A DNA stretch of 64,000 bases, taken from positions 744,001-808,000 of the forward strand of contig NZ_LT996886.1 of assembly GCF_900343145.1 (NCBI RefSeq), read 5' to 3'. Both the position numbers and the translations under genes were made by a program. Each line of letters begins with the position of its first letter. Positions within the stretch are counted from its first letter, which is position 1. Shown piece after piece: positions 18,750 to 27,845 of the stretch. This stretch comes from Tessaracoccus timonensis. GTDB lineage: Bacteria; Actinomycetota; Actinomycetes; Propionibacteriales; Propionibacteriaceae. Below the pieces are notes generated by a model. It was not told the DNA's origin and did no database searches. It saw only the letters and a program-made list of their open reading frames with translations.

Positions 18750-18771
18750 GGCTGGGGAAATTTCCCCAGCC
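18750..18771. promoter_or_regulatory. 22-bp perfect palindrome
   Basis: Half-site GGCTGGGGAAA followed immediately by its exact reverse complement. It lies 126 bp before the small gene that precedes the recombinase and 165 bp from the AraC gene end. A site of this length and symmetry is more like an operator or a recombination core than a terminator, as there is no loop or T-run. Confidence 0.5.
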
Positions 18772-18935
18772 GTCCATCCGCACCGAATGATGCACGATCT
18801 GGGCCGCTCCACGGCGTGACGCGACACGGCGAGCCCAATGGAGGCTCACCAGTCAGGTGCGCACCGCATCCCGGAGGGAACACCGTGGCGGTGGCCTTCA
18901 CGACTATCACAGGTGAGGGATACATGTCGAGCAGA

Positions 18936-19382
18936 TCAGCCATGGATGAGCGGATCACCGTCCGATCTGCCCGTATCCCGGTCATCGCCCGTGGCGGGGA
19001 GGAGTTGTCCGCACCACAAGCAACCGGTCAGGTCGTCTGCCGTCTGCTGGCGGTACTCGGCCCGATACGCGGTCGGGGTGACTCCCATGATCTTGGCGAA
19101 CTGCTCCGCCGCATGAGCACGATTCCGCCACCCCACCCGGACCCCAATGTCGGCGATCGTCATGTCCGACTCCCGCAACAGGCGAGCCATCTCCCGCACC
19201 CGCAACCGAGCCAGCCACGCGATTGGAGGCATGCCAATCTGGTCGTTGAAGACCCGCCCCACCTGCGACGGCGAGAGATACAGGCTGCTGGCGATCTCAG
19301 CGAGGCTCCAGCGATGCGCAAGGTCGCCCTGCATCTCTGCGGCTGCTTTCTGCACCACTGATCGAAGAGCAGACTTGCTCAT
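18936..19382 (-). CDS. AraC family transcriptional regulator (DNA-binding domain only)
   Basis: A 148-aa protein consisting mainly of an AraC-type double helix-turn-helix: WSLAEIASSLYLSPSQVGRVFNDQ then LLRESDMTIADIGVRVGWRN..AAEQFAKIMGVTPTAYR. No N-terminal effector domain exists, as in MarA/SoxS-like or truncated forms; a C-terminal CLWC pair adds a possible metal or redox site. The ATG at 19382 has GAGGAGG in front, so this short form is the intended product. Its target is unknown. Confidence 0.85.
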   Translation of the reverse strand: MSKSALRSVVQKAAAEMQGDLAHRWSLAEIASSLYLSPSQVGRVFNDQIGMPPIAWLARLRVREMARLLRESDMTIADIGVRVGWRNRAHAAEQFAKIMGVTPTAYRAEYRQQTADDLTGCLWCGQLLPATGDDRDTGRSDGDPLIHG

Positions 19383-19423
19383 GCGACCTCCTCACCCACA
19401 TGGATGCTGGCAAGTCGTTCCAG

Positions 19424-20518
19424 CTAGACACGCGCAGGGGGCGGAGTGACATGTTCGCTTGCCAGGCATGCATAGACGAGGGTGCTGGTCCATTGACCCT
19501 TGCTGTACCAGTCCTCGACGTGGTGGGCTTCCAAACGCATCCCGACCCGTCGAGCCAGGGCGGCAGAGGCGGCATTGCGAGCATCCATCTGCGCAGTGAT
19601 GCGGTGTAGTTGGTAGTGCTGGAATCCCACCTTGAGGACGGCCTGAACGGCTTCGGACGCGAACCCCTGGCCACCATGATCAGGGTCGAGCACCCAGCCG
19701 ATTTCGGCTTGTCCATGCTCGCGGTCAGTCAGCCACAAGGCGACATCGCCGACTGGGAGGCGATCATGTTCGATCACCAAGGCCAGGGCGCCGCTCGTGG
19801 AGCCGAGGCCGGTTCTTTCAAGTCGCTGGGTGAGTTTCATGTCGGTGTCTTCGACCGTCCACGGGTCATCGAGCAAGTATCTGGCGACCTCCGGACGTGA
19901 ATAGAGAGCCTCCAGCCAGGCATGGTCTTCTGGCTGGTGAAGCCGTAGCCGTAACCGGTCAGTGGACAGCGGCCAGTGCGGATCGGGGTAGAGCCTGCGG
20001 CGATAGTGGACCAGTTCCTCACGTACGCCTGCTGGCGTGGTGTCAGCCTGGCGGGAAGTCTCGACAAACCCGGCATTGATCAGGCGCCGTTGGGAAGCTC
20101 GATTGGCAGTGACGGTCCGGGCAGTCAAAGCGCTCAACCCGGACTCCCGAGCAAGGGTGACTGCCAACTCAAGACCGCGAGCGGCATGACCAGTGCCACG
20201 CCGCTCAGGGGCGATCCAGAAGCCCACCTCCGCCGACTCGGTGCCGACATCGAAGATCACCATGCTGCCGACAAACTCGTCAGACTCGGCATCCGCGAGA
20301 GCGAGCACAGCCAACGTGCCATCGGCCAAGCCGGGCTCCACCACCTCGCGGATCAGGGCTCGTGCCGATTCGGGGGTGTACTCAGGCTCCGGAAGATGAC
20401 CGAACCTGCGCACAGCCTCATCTGCCGTACCGTCCGCATACGCCGCCGCATCCGCGTCCGTCATGCGCCGCAGACACGTGCTGCCCGACACGAGGGGAAG
20501 TACCGAAGACTCCAACAT
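19424..20518 (-). CDS. tandem GNAT-domain acetyltransferase
   Basis: A 364-aa protein with two RimJ/RimL-like GNAT modules. Domain 1 (about 10-185) has VGFWIAPERRGTGHAARGLELAV; domain 2 (about 195-350) has IGWVLDPDHGGQGFASEAVQAV, both acetyl-CoA loops of the R/Q-x-x-G-x-G/A type. Members N-acetylate proteins or small amines, including some antibiotics; the substrate here is unknown. It is divergent from a TetR gene, which probably controls it through the palindrome at 20545. Confidence 0.88.
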   Translation of the reverse strand: MLESSVLPLVSGSTCLRRMTDADAAAYADGTADEAVRRFGHLPEPEYTPESARALIREVVEPGLADGTLAVLALADAESDEFVGSMVIFDVGTESAEVGFWIAPERRGTGHAARGLELAVTLARESGLSALTARTVTANRASQRRLINAGFVETSRQADTTPAGVREELVHYRRRLYPDPHWPLSTDRLRLRLHQPEDHAWLEALYSRPEVARYLLDDPWTVEDTDMKLTQRLERTGLGSTSGALALVIEHDRLPVGDVALWLTDREHGQAEIGWVLDPDHGGQGFASEAVQAVLKVGFQHYQLHRITAQMDARNAASAALARRVGMRLEAHHVEDWYSKGQWTSTLVYACLASEHVTPPPARV

Positions 20519-20544
20519 ACCACTAACCTAACATAGAGCGAATA

Positions 20545-20569
20545 ACTATCTGAAGGCTGTTCGGATAGT
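20545..20569. promoter_or_regulatory. candidate TetR operator between GNAT and tetR genes
   Basis: Inverted half-sites ACTATC and GATAGT separated by 13 bp, located in the 56-bp gap between two divergent starts. The position fits an operator for the downstream TetR. Confidence 0.45.
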
Positions 20570-20574
20570 CTGGG

Positions 20575-21192
20575 GTGGTGAGCTACTGGGACCATCGCAA
20601 GCCCGTCCAACGCCATCGAGCAGTGGATATCGCCCAGATCGCTCGCGCGTCCGTCGCGCTGCTGGACGAAGGGGGCCTCAGAGCATTGACCTTGCGGGCA
20701 GTGGCGCAACACGTGGGGGTGGCCCCCGCAAGCCTGTACTCGCGAGTCCACTCGGTGGACGACCTCTTCGACCTCGCCCTGGACACGGCTCTCACAGATG
20801 ACCCCGCAATGCAACAGGCCGTCAGCGACGCTGACTTGCCAGACCTCATGATGGCGTTCTTCCGCCATCTCGTTACTCACCACTGGGCGGGGCACGTGAT
20901 CGGGATGCGCGCCCCCCGCGGCCCCGCCTACATGCGTCTCTCCGAACGCATGTGCCTCCTACTTGAACAAGCGGGGGCGGAGGACCCGCTGGGGGCGGCC
21001 TACCGCTTGTCGAATCTAGTGATCGGCAGCGCGCTCACCGCCCCCATGGCCCCCAACGAGAAGCACGCTCCGATCGACGCAGAACAAGCCCCCACGTACG
21101 CTCGCCTTCACCGCGAACACCACATCAGCCCGGAAACCATCCTCGCCGACGGCATCAACTGTCTCCTCACCTGCACGAAGCAGACCGGCTAA
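20575..21192 (+). CDS. TetR/AcrR family regulator
   Basis: A 205-aa regulator; helix-turn-helix LTLRAVAQHVGVAPASLYSRVHSVDDLF at about residues 41-68, followed by the TetR_C-like all-helical ligand domain (class with AlkX/TetR core). GTG start, with a second GTG immediately after. Divergent from the double acetyltransferase, a classic regulator/target layout. Confidence 0.9.
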   Translation: MVSYWDHRKPVQRHRAVDIAQIARASVALLDEGGLRALTLRAVAQHVGVAPASLYSRVHSVDDLFDLALDTALTDDPAMQQAVSDADLPDLMMAFFRHLVTHHWAGHVIGMRAPRGPAYMRLSERMCLLLEQAGAEDPLGAAYRLSNLVIGSALTAPMAPNEKHAPIDAEQAPTYARLHREHHISPETILADGINCLLTCTKQTG

Positions 21193-21201
21193 CGGAGACG
21201 C

Positions 21202-21327
21202 CACGCGTCTTGCAGATCGAGGACAGGCGCCCTTTGGGCGACGCATTGATACTTCACCGCGTGGTGGTCACCGTGGAGCAGGCGGGCCGGCACTGATGGG
21301 CCGGAGCCTCGATCTGCAAGACACGTG
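21202..21327. repeat. long inverted repeat (21-bp arms, 84-nt spacer)
   Basis: Arms 21202-21222 and 21307-21327 pair over 21 bp with one mismatch; core half CTTGCAGATCGAGG. The spacer holds a smaller hairpin GCGCCCTTTGGGCG. It sits between the ends of two convergent genes, so termination is a possible role. Confidence 0.7.
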
Positions 21328-21441
21328 CTAGTCCCACAGCTGCTCTGCGGGGCAAACCACATACTGAGCAGTACGGGCGATTGACAAGGTTGCTATTGTG
21401 CTGACCCGTAGCGAACGTTGGTCTTAGCGGGAGGGGCCTGA

Positions 21442-22506
21442 TCAGGCCGACGCAGCGCCCGAAATGACCACCGTCACACGATCTACGCCAACGACTTTCG
21501 TCTCCACAGGGGAGGCCAGCTCCGGAGAGAAGAGCGCCAAATTGACACCATCGCTAACCGAACTCCGGTAGATGACTCCTTGGTATCCCCGCTTCTTGAT
21601 GAATTCACATAGGTACTGGCTTGGGATGTATTCAAACGCAGCGCTGCGGGGTTTCACTGGTTTCGTGAGCTCTTCGCCTAAGCGCTCGAGTAGGGGGAGT
21701 CCAGATCTAAGCGACATGATCTGCTCCGCGTTCTCAAGTATGAAGGGGGATGCGCTCTTTCGAGGATCTCGAAGATCGACTGCCAGAATGGAGGGAACCT
21801 GGAAAGTTGCAACACTGACCACCTCACCCGTATGCGGCCGCACCTCAGACACCGCCGTTGTTGCAGTTGAGCCAAGATATAGATACGGAATTCCGGCAGG
21901 ATTCGCGCGTCCGTGTCCGGCGAGGTGCGCGGGCGGAGCGCCCATCTTGTCGAGAGGCAAGGGCTCGTCACCTGAGAGCAAGCGAGCACGATGCCACAGG
22001 TCCGTGATCTCTTTGAGGGTGTCGACTGGCGCGACTAGCAACTCCAGCATCTCCGCAAGACGCTCAAGATCAATTGGCTCGTCCAGGAACCAACGGTTAC
22101 GGTGCATCATCTCATCACGGAGATCGTCCCATCGTTGAGGTGTCTCATTGACCAGCAGGTCTATGGGCGCGAAGGATCGCCGGACAATCTCGCCATCGTT
22201 CAGGATGTCGGCAAGAAGTTCCTTGGCGTGTGCCTCATCCATCCTAGGGTTATCGAACAGGCGCCAATCTTCTGCGAGCAGGGCTGCCAGAGATTTGCCT
22301 TCGTCGTCAGTGTCGTAGCAATCGACCAGCATCTCGAACCACTGGCTCAGCGCAGAAGGGTCAATAGTGATTGTGTCCTGAGTTCCACAGTAGCCACAGT
22401 TGCCCCGGCGAGGCTGGCCAGTGCCATCCCCGATGACCTTGGGGATGATATTCCGCGTTAGCCCCGGATCTCCGAAACAATTTGCACAGCAGTACTTCTT
22501 AGTCAT
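21442..22506 (-). CDS. RES-domain protein with zinc-ribbon N-terminal domain
   Basis: A 354-aa protein. Residues 6-40 hold CCANC and CGYC, a zinc ribbon of the type placed before RES or HEPN effectors. The C-terminal half (about 165-350) is a RES domain: WHRARL (Arg173/175), PYLYLGST, then AVSEVRP (Glu221), and GVIYRSS (Ser315/316), the Arg-Glu-Ser triad that names the family. Characterised RES toxins degrade NAD+. Last gene of a three-gene operon; its ATG overlaps the upstream stop by 8 nt. NADase activity here is inference from family. Confidence 0.85.
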   Translation of the reverse strand: MTKKYCCANCFGDPGLTRNIIPKVIGDGTGQPRRGNCGYCGTQDTITIDPSALSQWFEMLVDCYDTDDEGKSLAALLAEDWRLFDNPRMDEAHAKELLADILNDGEIVRRSFAPIDLLVNETPQRWDDLRDEMMHRNRWFLDEPIDLERLAEMLELLVAPVDTLKEITDLWHRARLLSGDEPLPLDKMGAPPAHLAGHGRANPAGIPYLYLGSTATTAVSEVRPHTGEVVSVATFQVPSILAVDLRDPRKSASPFILENAEQIMSLRSGLPLLERLGEELTKPVKPRSAAFEYIPSQYLCEFIKKRGYQGVIYRSSVSDGVNLALFSPELASPVETKVVGVDRVTVVISGAASA

Positions 22507-23452
22507 TACGGTTGGCGTAATGATAGTGGGCGAGCGTCTCCAGATGGTGTTTAATCGAGAGCTTCTTTACATATCCCAATCCGGGGAAGTGACCGCGCTC
22601 ATTCAGGTCTCGGAACTCAACAATCGCGCTACTTTCCAGAAGCTTGGAATCTCCAGAATCGAGTTTCCTGATCATCTTGTCCAATGCTTGGGCGAACTTT
22701 CCGGCCGGGTCGGTTGGCGTGTCGTTCGTATCAGACTTGAAATGATAAATGAACATCGCGTCATCTTGATCTGGGTCAATGAAGGTCAGATGGATGGCGA
22801 CTGCATACGCGGGACCTCCCCCCTCGCTGTAATTGTCTCCGACCGTCAAGAAGTCCCCATATCCGTCCACCCCCTCCTCAAGTGAGTAAGTGACGTGAAG
22901 GTCTGAAAAAGCCTCGACGGGTGGATATTCCGAGTTCTTCATTTGGGTAAACCCGTCGCTAACCAAGATTCGCGGGTGTCCATCGAAATGTTTCCGGTAG
23001 AGACGATTTGCGTGATCGGCCAAGAAGACATTGCGGAAGTTCTCTGCGCCCCCTCCAAGTTGATCCGATAGGGCCCGTGGGTCGGTAAACCCAGCATGGA
23101 TTAGGGTTGTCCCGAGTTTATTGAATCTCTTGGCCAGGGCAAGTGCTTCCTCTAGGCTAGTTTCGCTCGTTAGAAGAATTCCAGCCCCTATTGCGTCGCT
23201 CTCTTGGTAGTCCCGTTCAAGAAGTTGAGAGATACTCTCGCAACTCTCTCGATGATCTCCGTACCGCGGATTCACCACCACGACCGCCTGAGCCCCGACA
23301 TCAGTCAAGGACTGGAGTGTCTTGTCCAGACCTCCGAGTGATGCGCGCACCGGTTCAACGATGGGAACGAAACTGGAGTCAGCGAGTAGAGTGGCCGATT
23401 CGCGAATTGCAATTAACTCAAACTGCTTGCCCCGGAAATAGGGGTAGTACAT
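22499..23452 (-). CDS. sce7725 family protein (phage beta-protein-like)
   Basis: A 317-aa protein of a family known only by locus name. The start MYYPYFRGKQFELIAIRE is the family hallmark and fixes the ATG at 23452 with GGAG/GAGG in front; an ATG 21 nt upstream is less likely. The fold is probably a TIM-barrel-like domain related to phage beta proteins. No catalytic motif stands out, which suggests a structural or sensing role. It lies between sce7726 and the RES gene with overlapping or 7-nt junctions, so all three are co-translated. Confidence 0.8.
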   Translation of the reverse strand: MYYPYFRGKQFELIAIRESATLLADSSFVPIVEPVRASLGGLDKTLQSLTDVGAQAVVVVNPRYGDHRESCESISQLLERDYQESDAIGAGILLTSETSLEEALALAKRFNKLGTTLIHAGFTDPRALSDQLGGGAENFRNVFLADHANRLYRKHFDGHPRILVSDGFTQMKNSEYPPVEAFSDLHVTYSLEEGVDGYGDFLTVGDNYSEGGGPAYAVAIHLTFIDPDQDDAMFIYHFKSDTNDTPTDPAGKFAQALDKMIRKLDSGDSKLLESSAIVEFRDLNERGHFPGLGYVKKLSIKHHLETLAHYHYANRND

Positions 23453-23459
23453 GTGATCC

Positions 23460-24347
23460 TCATCTCCAGGCAAGAGCCTCAGCTAGTGGAGTTTCAACAG
23501 CTTCCTTGATGCGGACTCTGTTGCTGGGGGTCGGATTTGCGGCTAAGGAGGCCGCTCGCACCGATGCGGGGACAGAACTAATGAATGAAGCTAGGCGGGC
23601 CTGCGATCGGCTAGCCTTGAGGGTTTTGACGGACTCTTCGTGGACGACGGTCGGTTGCAGCGTGGCGAAGATGTGGTGAAGCTCAGAGCGGATCTTTGTA
23701 TTCGGCACGTCCGGAATTTCCTGTCCCAAACGTGACAGGATTGATATTGCTTCATCAACTCGAAGAATGTCTAAGATCATCGTCGGGTTGACGCGCTCGG
23801 GCTTGTCCTGAGGGGGTCGAGTGGTCTGAAACCTATACCTTTCGGACAGAGTTATGACGCCCACATCCTCAGGTATAATGCGGAGAACTTCTGCAAGATG
23901 CGACGTACTAACGACAACGTTGACCGCTGCAAATACTTGACGATAGTTTTCGATTTGGTTTCTCAATCGAGACAGAGAGTCGCGCTCCGACTTAATCTCA
24001 TAGGCCGTGGAGGTCCCATTTAGGACGACAACGTCAGCCTTGCACGAACCGGCACGAACCTCGCTGAGAAGCGTGGCAGTGTTCAAGTTGTGACGACCAA
24101 GGAGGATCTTCTCTGTAATCGCAGTCCGGTAAACGTAGTCGTCACGAAACTTTGACTTGCTGAGTAACTCGAATGCTTGATTGAGCGCGGTTCCTACGGT
24201 CGCTTCCGGCGGCACGGATGTGCTGAGTCGGGTGTGGGAAAGTAGCCTAGCAAATAGCGGAGAGCGTGCGTGCTTGCTGAAATCTCGCAGTACCGCTGCA
24301 GAAAAGAGACGGCTAAGGGCTGAGGCTTCGTTCTTGTCGAGACCCAT
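23460..24347 (-). CDS. sce7726 family protein, probable PD-(D/E)XK nuclease
   Basis: A 295-aa protein named after the gene adjacent to sce7725 in Sorangium. The middle has a restriction-nuclease-like core: SEVRAG (Glu96), KADVVVL (Asp105), YEIKSE (Glu117-x-Lys119), followed by a helix with Q and Y residues (QIENYRQVFAAVNVVVS). YVYRTAITEKILLGRHN upstream is the family block. The ATG at 24347 is preceded by AGGAGGGTAGG and is far better than the in-frame starts further upstream. First gene of the operon with sce7725 and RES. Confidence 0.82.
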   Translation of the reverse strand: MGLDKNEASALSRLFSAAVLRDFSKHARSPLFARLLSHTRLSTSVPPEATVGTALNQAFELLSKSKFRDDYVYRTAITEKILLGRHNLNTATLLSEVRAGSCKADVVVLNGTSTAYEIKSERDSLSRLRNQIENYRQVFAAVNVVVSTSHLAEVLRIIPEDVGVITLSERYRFQTTRPPQDKPERVNPTMILDILRVDEAISILSRLGQEIPDVPNTKIRSELHHIFATLQPTVVHEESVKTLKASRSQARLASFISSVPASVRAASLAANPTPSNRVRIKEAVETPLAEALAWR

Positions 24348-24447
24348 ATACCTACCCTCCTCTGCTCGGTCAGCTGGGGAGCTCTTCGATTTGTCTAAAA
24401 CTACCATGTGGTGAGCCAAAGCGGTGCGTGGCTCGCCGCCCTCGCGC

Positions 24448-25915
24448 CTAGCCGTCCGCTCGCGATCGAGAGGGTGTTGATTGGTCGGGCCTGGCCTGCA
24501 TGACCGGCTTGGACCTAGCGTGGTCGCGCGCTTTCTCCCACACGGTGCCTCGGTGGATTCTGAAGCGTTTCGCAATCGTGCCGGCGGGCTGGCCATCACC
24601 CCGCGCCGTTCGGATCGCGTCCACTTCCTCCGGTGTCAGAGGTGTTCGGGACCGTCTCGTTGGGTTCAACACCAACCCAGGGTCTGGCTCAGCTACCGGC
24701 GGTTCTTCGCTCGTACCGACCCGTCTTGCCTCTTCCCACACCGAACTCAGTCGTTCGAGCCGTTCCCACGTGTTCGGGCTGAGTCCACCGGCGTCCACGT
24801 AAGGTGAGAAAATCGAAACTTGCCCCGCCTGATGGCGGGGCAGTTTTGTTTCTGCGGTGACGTGGGCCGGGGCATCGATGGTGGTGTGGGCGAGGACGCT
24901 GGCGGTCGTCTGCTCGGGTGTGTAGGTGGCGTTTTCGTCGTCGTCGATGGTGATGCGGGTGAACAGGGCGCGGTTGAGGATGCGTCGTTCGGCTGGTTCG
25001 CACTTGTTGTAGAGGTCGGCGAGGAGTTCGGTGAGCTGGTCCAAGCCTGTTCGGGCCTCGGCGTAGGTGTCGGTGAGGTTGTCGAGCCGGGTGGTGATTT
25101 GGTCGAGGCTGGCGCGGATGCGGTCTTGTTCGCTCTTGAGGAGGTCGAGTGGGATCGCGTCGGCGTAATGGGCTTGGACGAGTTTGAGACGTTCGGCTTC
25201 GAGCTTGTCGCGTTGGGCGGTCAGGAGCTTGCGTTCGTCCTCGCTGGATCCTTCGAGTTGGTCGAACACGTCGTTGAGGACCTTCCGGACGTGCTCGGCC
25301 TGGGTTGGGCTCAGGGAGTTGCGCTGGTAGATGCGTTCGATCTCGGCTTCGGCGCGTTCGGCGAGGATCGCGGAGCGAGTGCAGTGGGTGGTCTTGCGTC
25401 GTCGCCCGGAGCAGGTGAAGTACTCGTAGCGGTCCCCGGTCTTGTCGCGGGGGCGTTCGATCATGAGCTTGGCTCCGCAGGAGCAGTACAGGGTGCCTCT
25501 GAGGTAGTGGTCGTACTTCTGTGGGCGTTCGCCGCGGGCGTTGTTGGCGTCGAGGTTGGTTTGGACGCACAGCCAGGTCTCGGCGTCGACGAGGGGTTCG
25601 TGGGTGCCCTCGTAGGTGACGCCGCGGAGGGTGACGGTGCCCTGGTAGTAGGGGTTGGTCAGGATCTTGTGCAGTCCGGTGGTGGTGACTGGTTTGGCCG
25701 GCTGCGAGGGGGTGGGTCGGGTGGTCAGGCCGCGGGCTGTGAGTTCTTTGGCCAGGCGCGACAGGGACCAGTCCCCGGTGGCGTAGGCGGTGAACGCGAA
25801 ACGGACGAGGTCGGCGCGTTCGGGGTCGATCTCGATCTCGCGGGACTCGCTTCCTCGAGCATCGGTGGTGCGGACGTTGAGGTAGCCCAGATGCGCTTTG
25901 GTGGGGGCGCTTCAT
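24448..25915 (-). pseudogene. large serine recombinase lacking its catalytic domain
   Basis: Reading from 25915 leftwards: APTKAHLGYLNVR starts abruptly in the middle of the recombinase domain, then YYQGTVTLRGVTYEG, the zinc ribbon GTLYCSCGAKLMIERP...YFTCSGRRR, a long coiled coil (about 80 residues), and RRILNRALFTRITIDDD. A C-terminal extension with helix-turn-helix (LTPEEVDAIRTA...GTIAKRFRIHRGTVWEKA) follows. The ~200 N-terminal residues with the catalytic Ser are gone, cut next to the LysR gene. The 90-bp repeat lies inside its tail. Confidence 0.85.
24806..24895. repeat. 90-bp direct repeat, right copy
   Basis: Partner of 12241-12330. Here it codes for part of the truncated recombinase tail. 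The two copies lie in the same orientation 12.57 kb apart and could recombine to delete everything between. Confidence 0.8.
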
Positions 25916-25930
25916 CCCGCTAGGTAGACG

Positions 25931-26851
25931 TCACGAGGGTGATTCGTCAGAGAGGTCCGCGGAATGCTCGGCGTGCTCTGAGTGATGGAGGGTGACGGCG
26001 TCGAGGAACGCGGTGGTGGCGGGGCTGGGGTTGAAGTCGTTCCAGGCGAGGTATTCCACTCGCCGTGGCGCGTCCTGCACGGTGATTGCTGCCAGCGTGT
26101 GGTCTGCGGGAACAACATGGGCGGATAGGAGGGCTGTTGCCAGGCCGTTGCGGATGAGTCCGAGGATGAGATCGATAGTCATCGCTTCGAACGCCACCTC
26201 GCGTTGCAGGCCGGCCGCGCTGAATGCAAGGTCGGCCTGTGCCCGGCCGGCGGTTCCGCTGGGAAAGTCGACGAACCGTTCGTGGGTGAGGTCCTCCAGC
26301 GTCACGTGCGTGCTCGATGCCAGTGGGTGTGCTGCTGGCAGTACCGCGACCAGGGATTCTCTCGAGAGTTCCCTGGTGGTGACCCCGTGCGGGGGTGTGC
26401 TCTCGGCGAGTCCGAGGAAGGCGACGTCGAGCTGACCGGAGCGGATGTCGCCCAGGAATTGTTCGCTGCCTCCGGTGCGTAGCGCGATGTGAACCGCGGG
26501 GTGTTTGGTGTGAAAAGACGCGAGCAGGTGCGGCACGTCGATGGCCGTGACGGTGGGGATCACTCCGATGCTCAAAGACCCGCGCACCTCGCCGCCGGCT
26601 GCGGCGGCGTCGGCGACGGCACGCTCGGCAGCGGCCAGGCTTTGCCGTGCCGCCTGGACGAAGGCCTCCCCCGCCGGGGTGAGTTCCACGCGGCGTGAGG
26701 TGCGCGCAAAAAGCTGGACCCCGATCTCCTGTTCGAGCGCCTTGATCTGGTGGCTCAGCGCTGACTGGACCACGAAACACCGTTCGGCGGCACGGGTGAA
26801 ACTCCGCTCCTCGGTGACTGCCACGGCATAGCGCATCTGCTGCAACTCCAT
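25931..26851 (-). CDS. LysR family transcriptional regulator
   Basis: A 306-aa regulator. N-terminal winged helix: MRYAVAVTEERSFTRAAERCFVVQSALSHQIKALEQEIG, a textbook LysR sequence, with the co-inducer domain following (GSLSIGVIPTVTAIDV onward). It is divergent from an EamA transporter, NAD(P)-binding protein and truncated MFS gene set, with 79 bp between starts, and probably controls that set. Its 3' end abuts the truncated recombinase. Confidence 0.93.
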   Translation of the reverse strand: MELQQMRYAVAVTEERSFTRAAERCFVVQSALSHQIKALEQEIGVQLFARTSRRVELTPAGEAFVQAARQSLAAAERAVADAAAAGGEVRGSLSIGVIPTVTAIDVPHLLASFHTKHPAVHIALRTGGSEQFLGDIRSGQLDVAFLGLAESTPPHGVTTRELSRESLVAVLPAAHPLASSTHVTLEDLTHERFVDFPSGTAGRAQADLAFSAAGLQREVAFEAMTIDLILGLIRNGLATALLSAHVVPADHTLAAITVQDAPRRVEYLAWNDFNPSPATTAFLDAVTLHHSEHAEHSADLSDESPS

Positions 26852-26930
26852 TCATCCATGATCTCCGTGCATGCCAGAAATGACAAACATGTGTTGGACT
26901 CATGACCGTGTGGGGGTGAGGATTGAACAC

Positions 26931-27845
26931 ATGACCACCACGACCGCGCCAGGCACGAACAGCGCGACGACTCCCGCGGCACGTGCCGGCTGGATTGCCA
27001 CCACGGCCGTTGCGCCGATGGTCTGGGGCACGACCTACATCGTCACCACCCACCTGCTCCCACCGGGACATCCATTGTTCGCCGCGCTGATGCGCACCCT
27101 TCCGGCCGGGCTGATCGCCCTGGTGATTGCCCGCCAGCTCCCCCGGGGCGACTGGTGGTGGAAGAGCCTGGTGCTCGGCGGACTGAACATGGGGGCATTC
27201 TTCCCCTTGCTGTTCGTGGCAGCTCAGCGTCTGCCCGGTGGGGTCGCTGCCACCCTGGGCGCCGTGCAGCCGATCGTGATCGCATTCCTCGCCGTCGTGA
27301 TCCTGCACGAGAAGCTCTCCGGTTGGCGGCTGCTATGGGGTGTGGTCGGCATGGTGGGTGTGGGCCTTGTGGTCCTCGGACCGGAGGCCGCGCTGGACCC
27401 GCTCGGCGTGATGGCCGGCCTCGCGGGTGCCGTATCGATGGGGACCGGTGTCGTGCTCACCAAGAAGTGGGGACGCCCCGCGAACGTGAGCGCCGTCGGG
27501 CTCGCGGGATGGCAACTCACCGCAGCCGGGCTGATCCTGCTGCTCCCCGCGCTGGCGATCGACGGCCCGCCCGGCATCGACGCCTCCGCGCTCGCCGGAT
27601 ACGTCTGGCTCGGCCTCGTCGGGGCGCTGCTGACGTACACGATCTGGTTCGCGGGCATCCGCCATCTGCCCGTCACGCCGACCGCCCTGCTCGGGCTGCT
27701 CTCACCCCTGACCGCTGCGGCACTGGGCGCGCTCATCGCGGGTGAAGCGCTCACCGCGATCCAGCTCGTCGGCTTCGCCACGGCACTGATCGCCCTGGCC
27801 TCGGGGCAACTTCCACCACCCATTCGACGAAAGGACAACGCATGA
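26931..27845 (+). CDS. EamA/DMT-superfamily transporter
   Basis: A 304-aa inner membrane protein with ten helices in two EamA repeats: VAPMVWGTTYIVTTHLLP and PIVIAFLAVVILHEKLS in the first, SAVGLAGWQLTAAGLILLL and LLGLLSPLTAAALGALIAGEALT in the second. DMT exporters move amino acids, purines or drugs; the substrate is unknown. ATG at 26931 chosen as start because the tail MTTTTAPGTNS precedes helix 1; upstream in-frame ATGs exist. It overlaps the next gene by 4 nt. Confidence 0.9.
   Translation: MTTTTAPGTNSATTPAARAGWIATTAVAPMVWGTTYIVTTHLLPPGHPLFAALMRTLPAGLIALVIARQLPRGDWWWKSLVLGGLNMGAFFPLLFVAAQRLPGGVAATLGAVQPIVIAFLAVVILHEKLSGWRLLWGVVGMVGVGLVVLGPEAALDPLGVMAGLAGAVSMGTGVVLTKKWGRPANVSAVGLAGWQLTAAGLILLLPALAIDGPPGIDASALAGYVWLGLVGALLTYTIWFAGIRHLPVTPTALLGLLSPLTAAALGALIAGEALTAIQLVGFATALIALASGQLPPPIRRKDNA

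Noticed and set aside
24689-25915. A 408-codon minus-strand frame rich in Arg and Pro
   Set aside because: It is an alternative frame of the truncated recombinase, whose zinc ribbon and coiled coil are in the other frame.
25947-27308. A 453-codon minus-strand frame across the LysR and EamA genes
   Set aside because: Low-complexity and antisense or out-of-frame to two typical genes.
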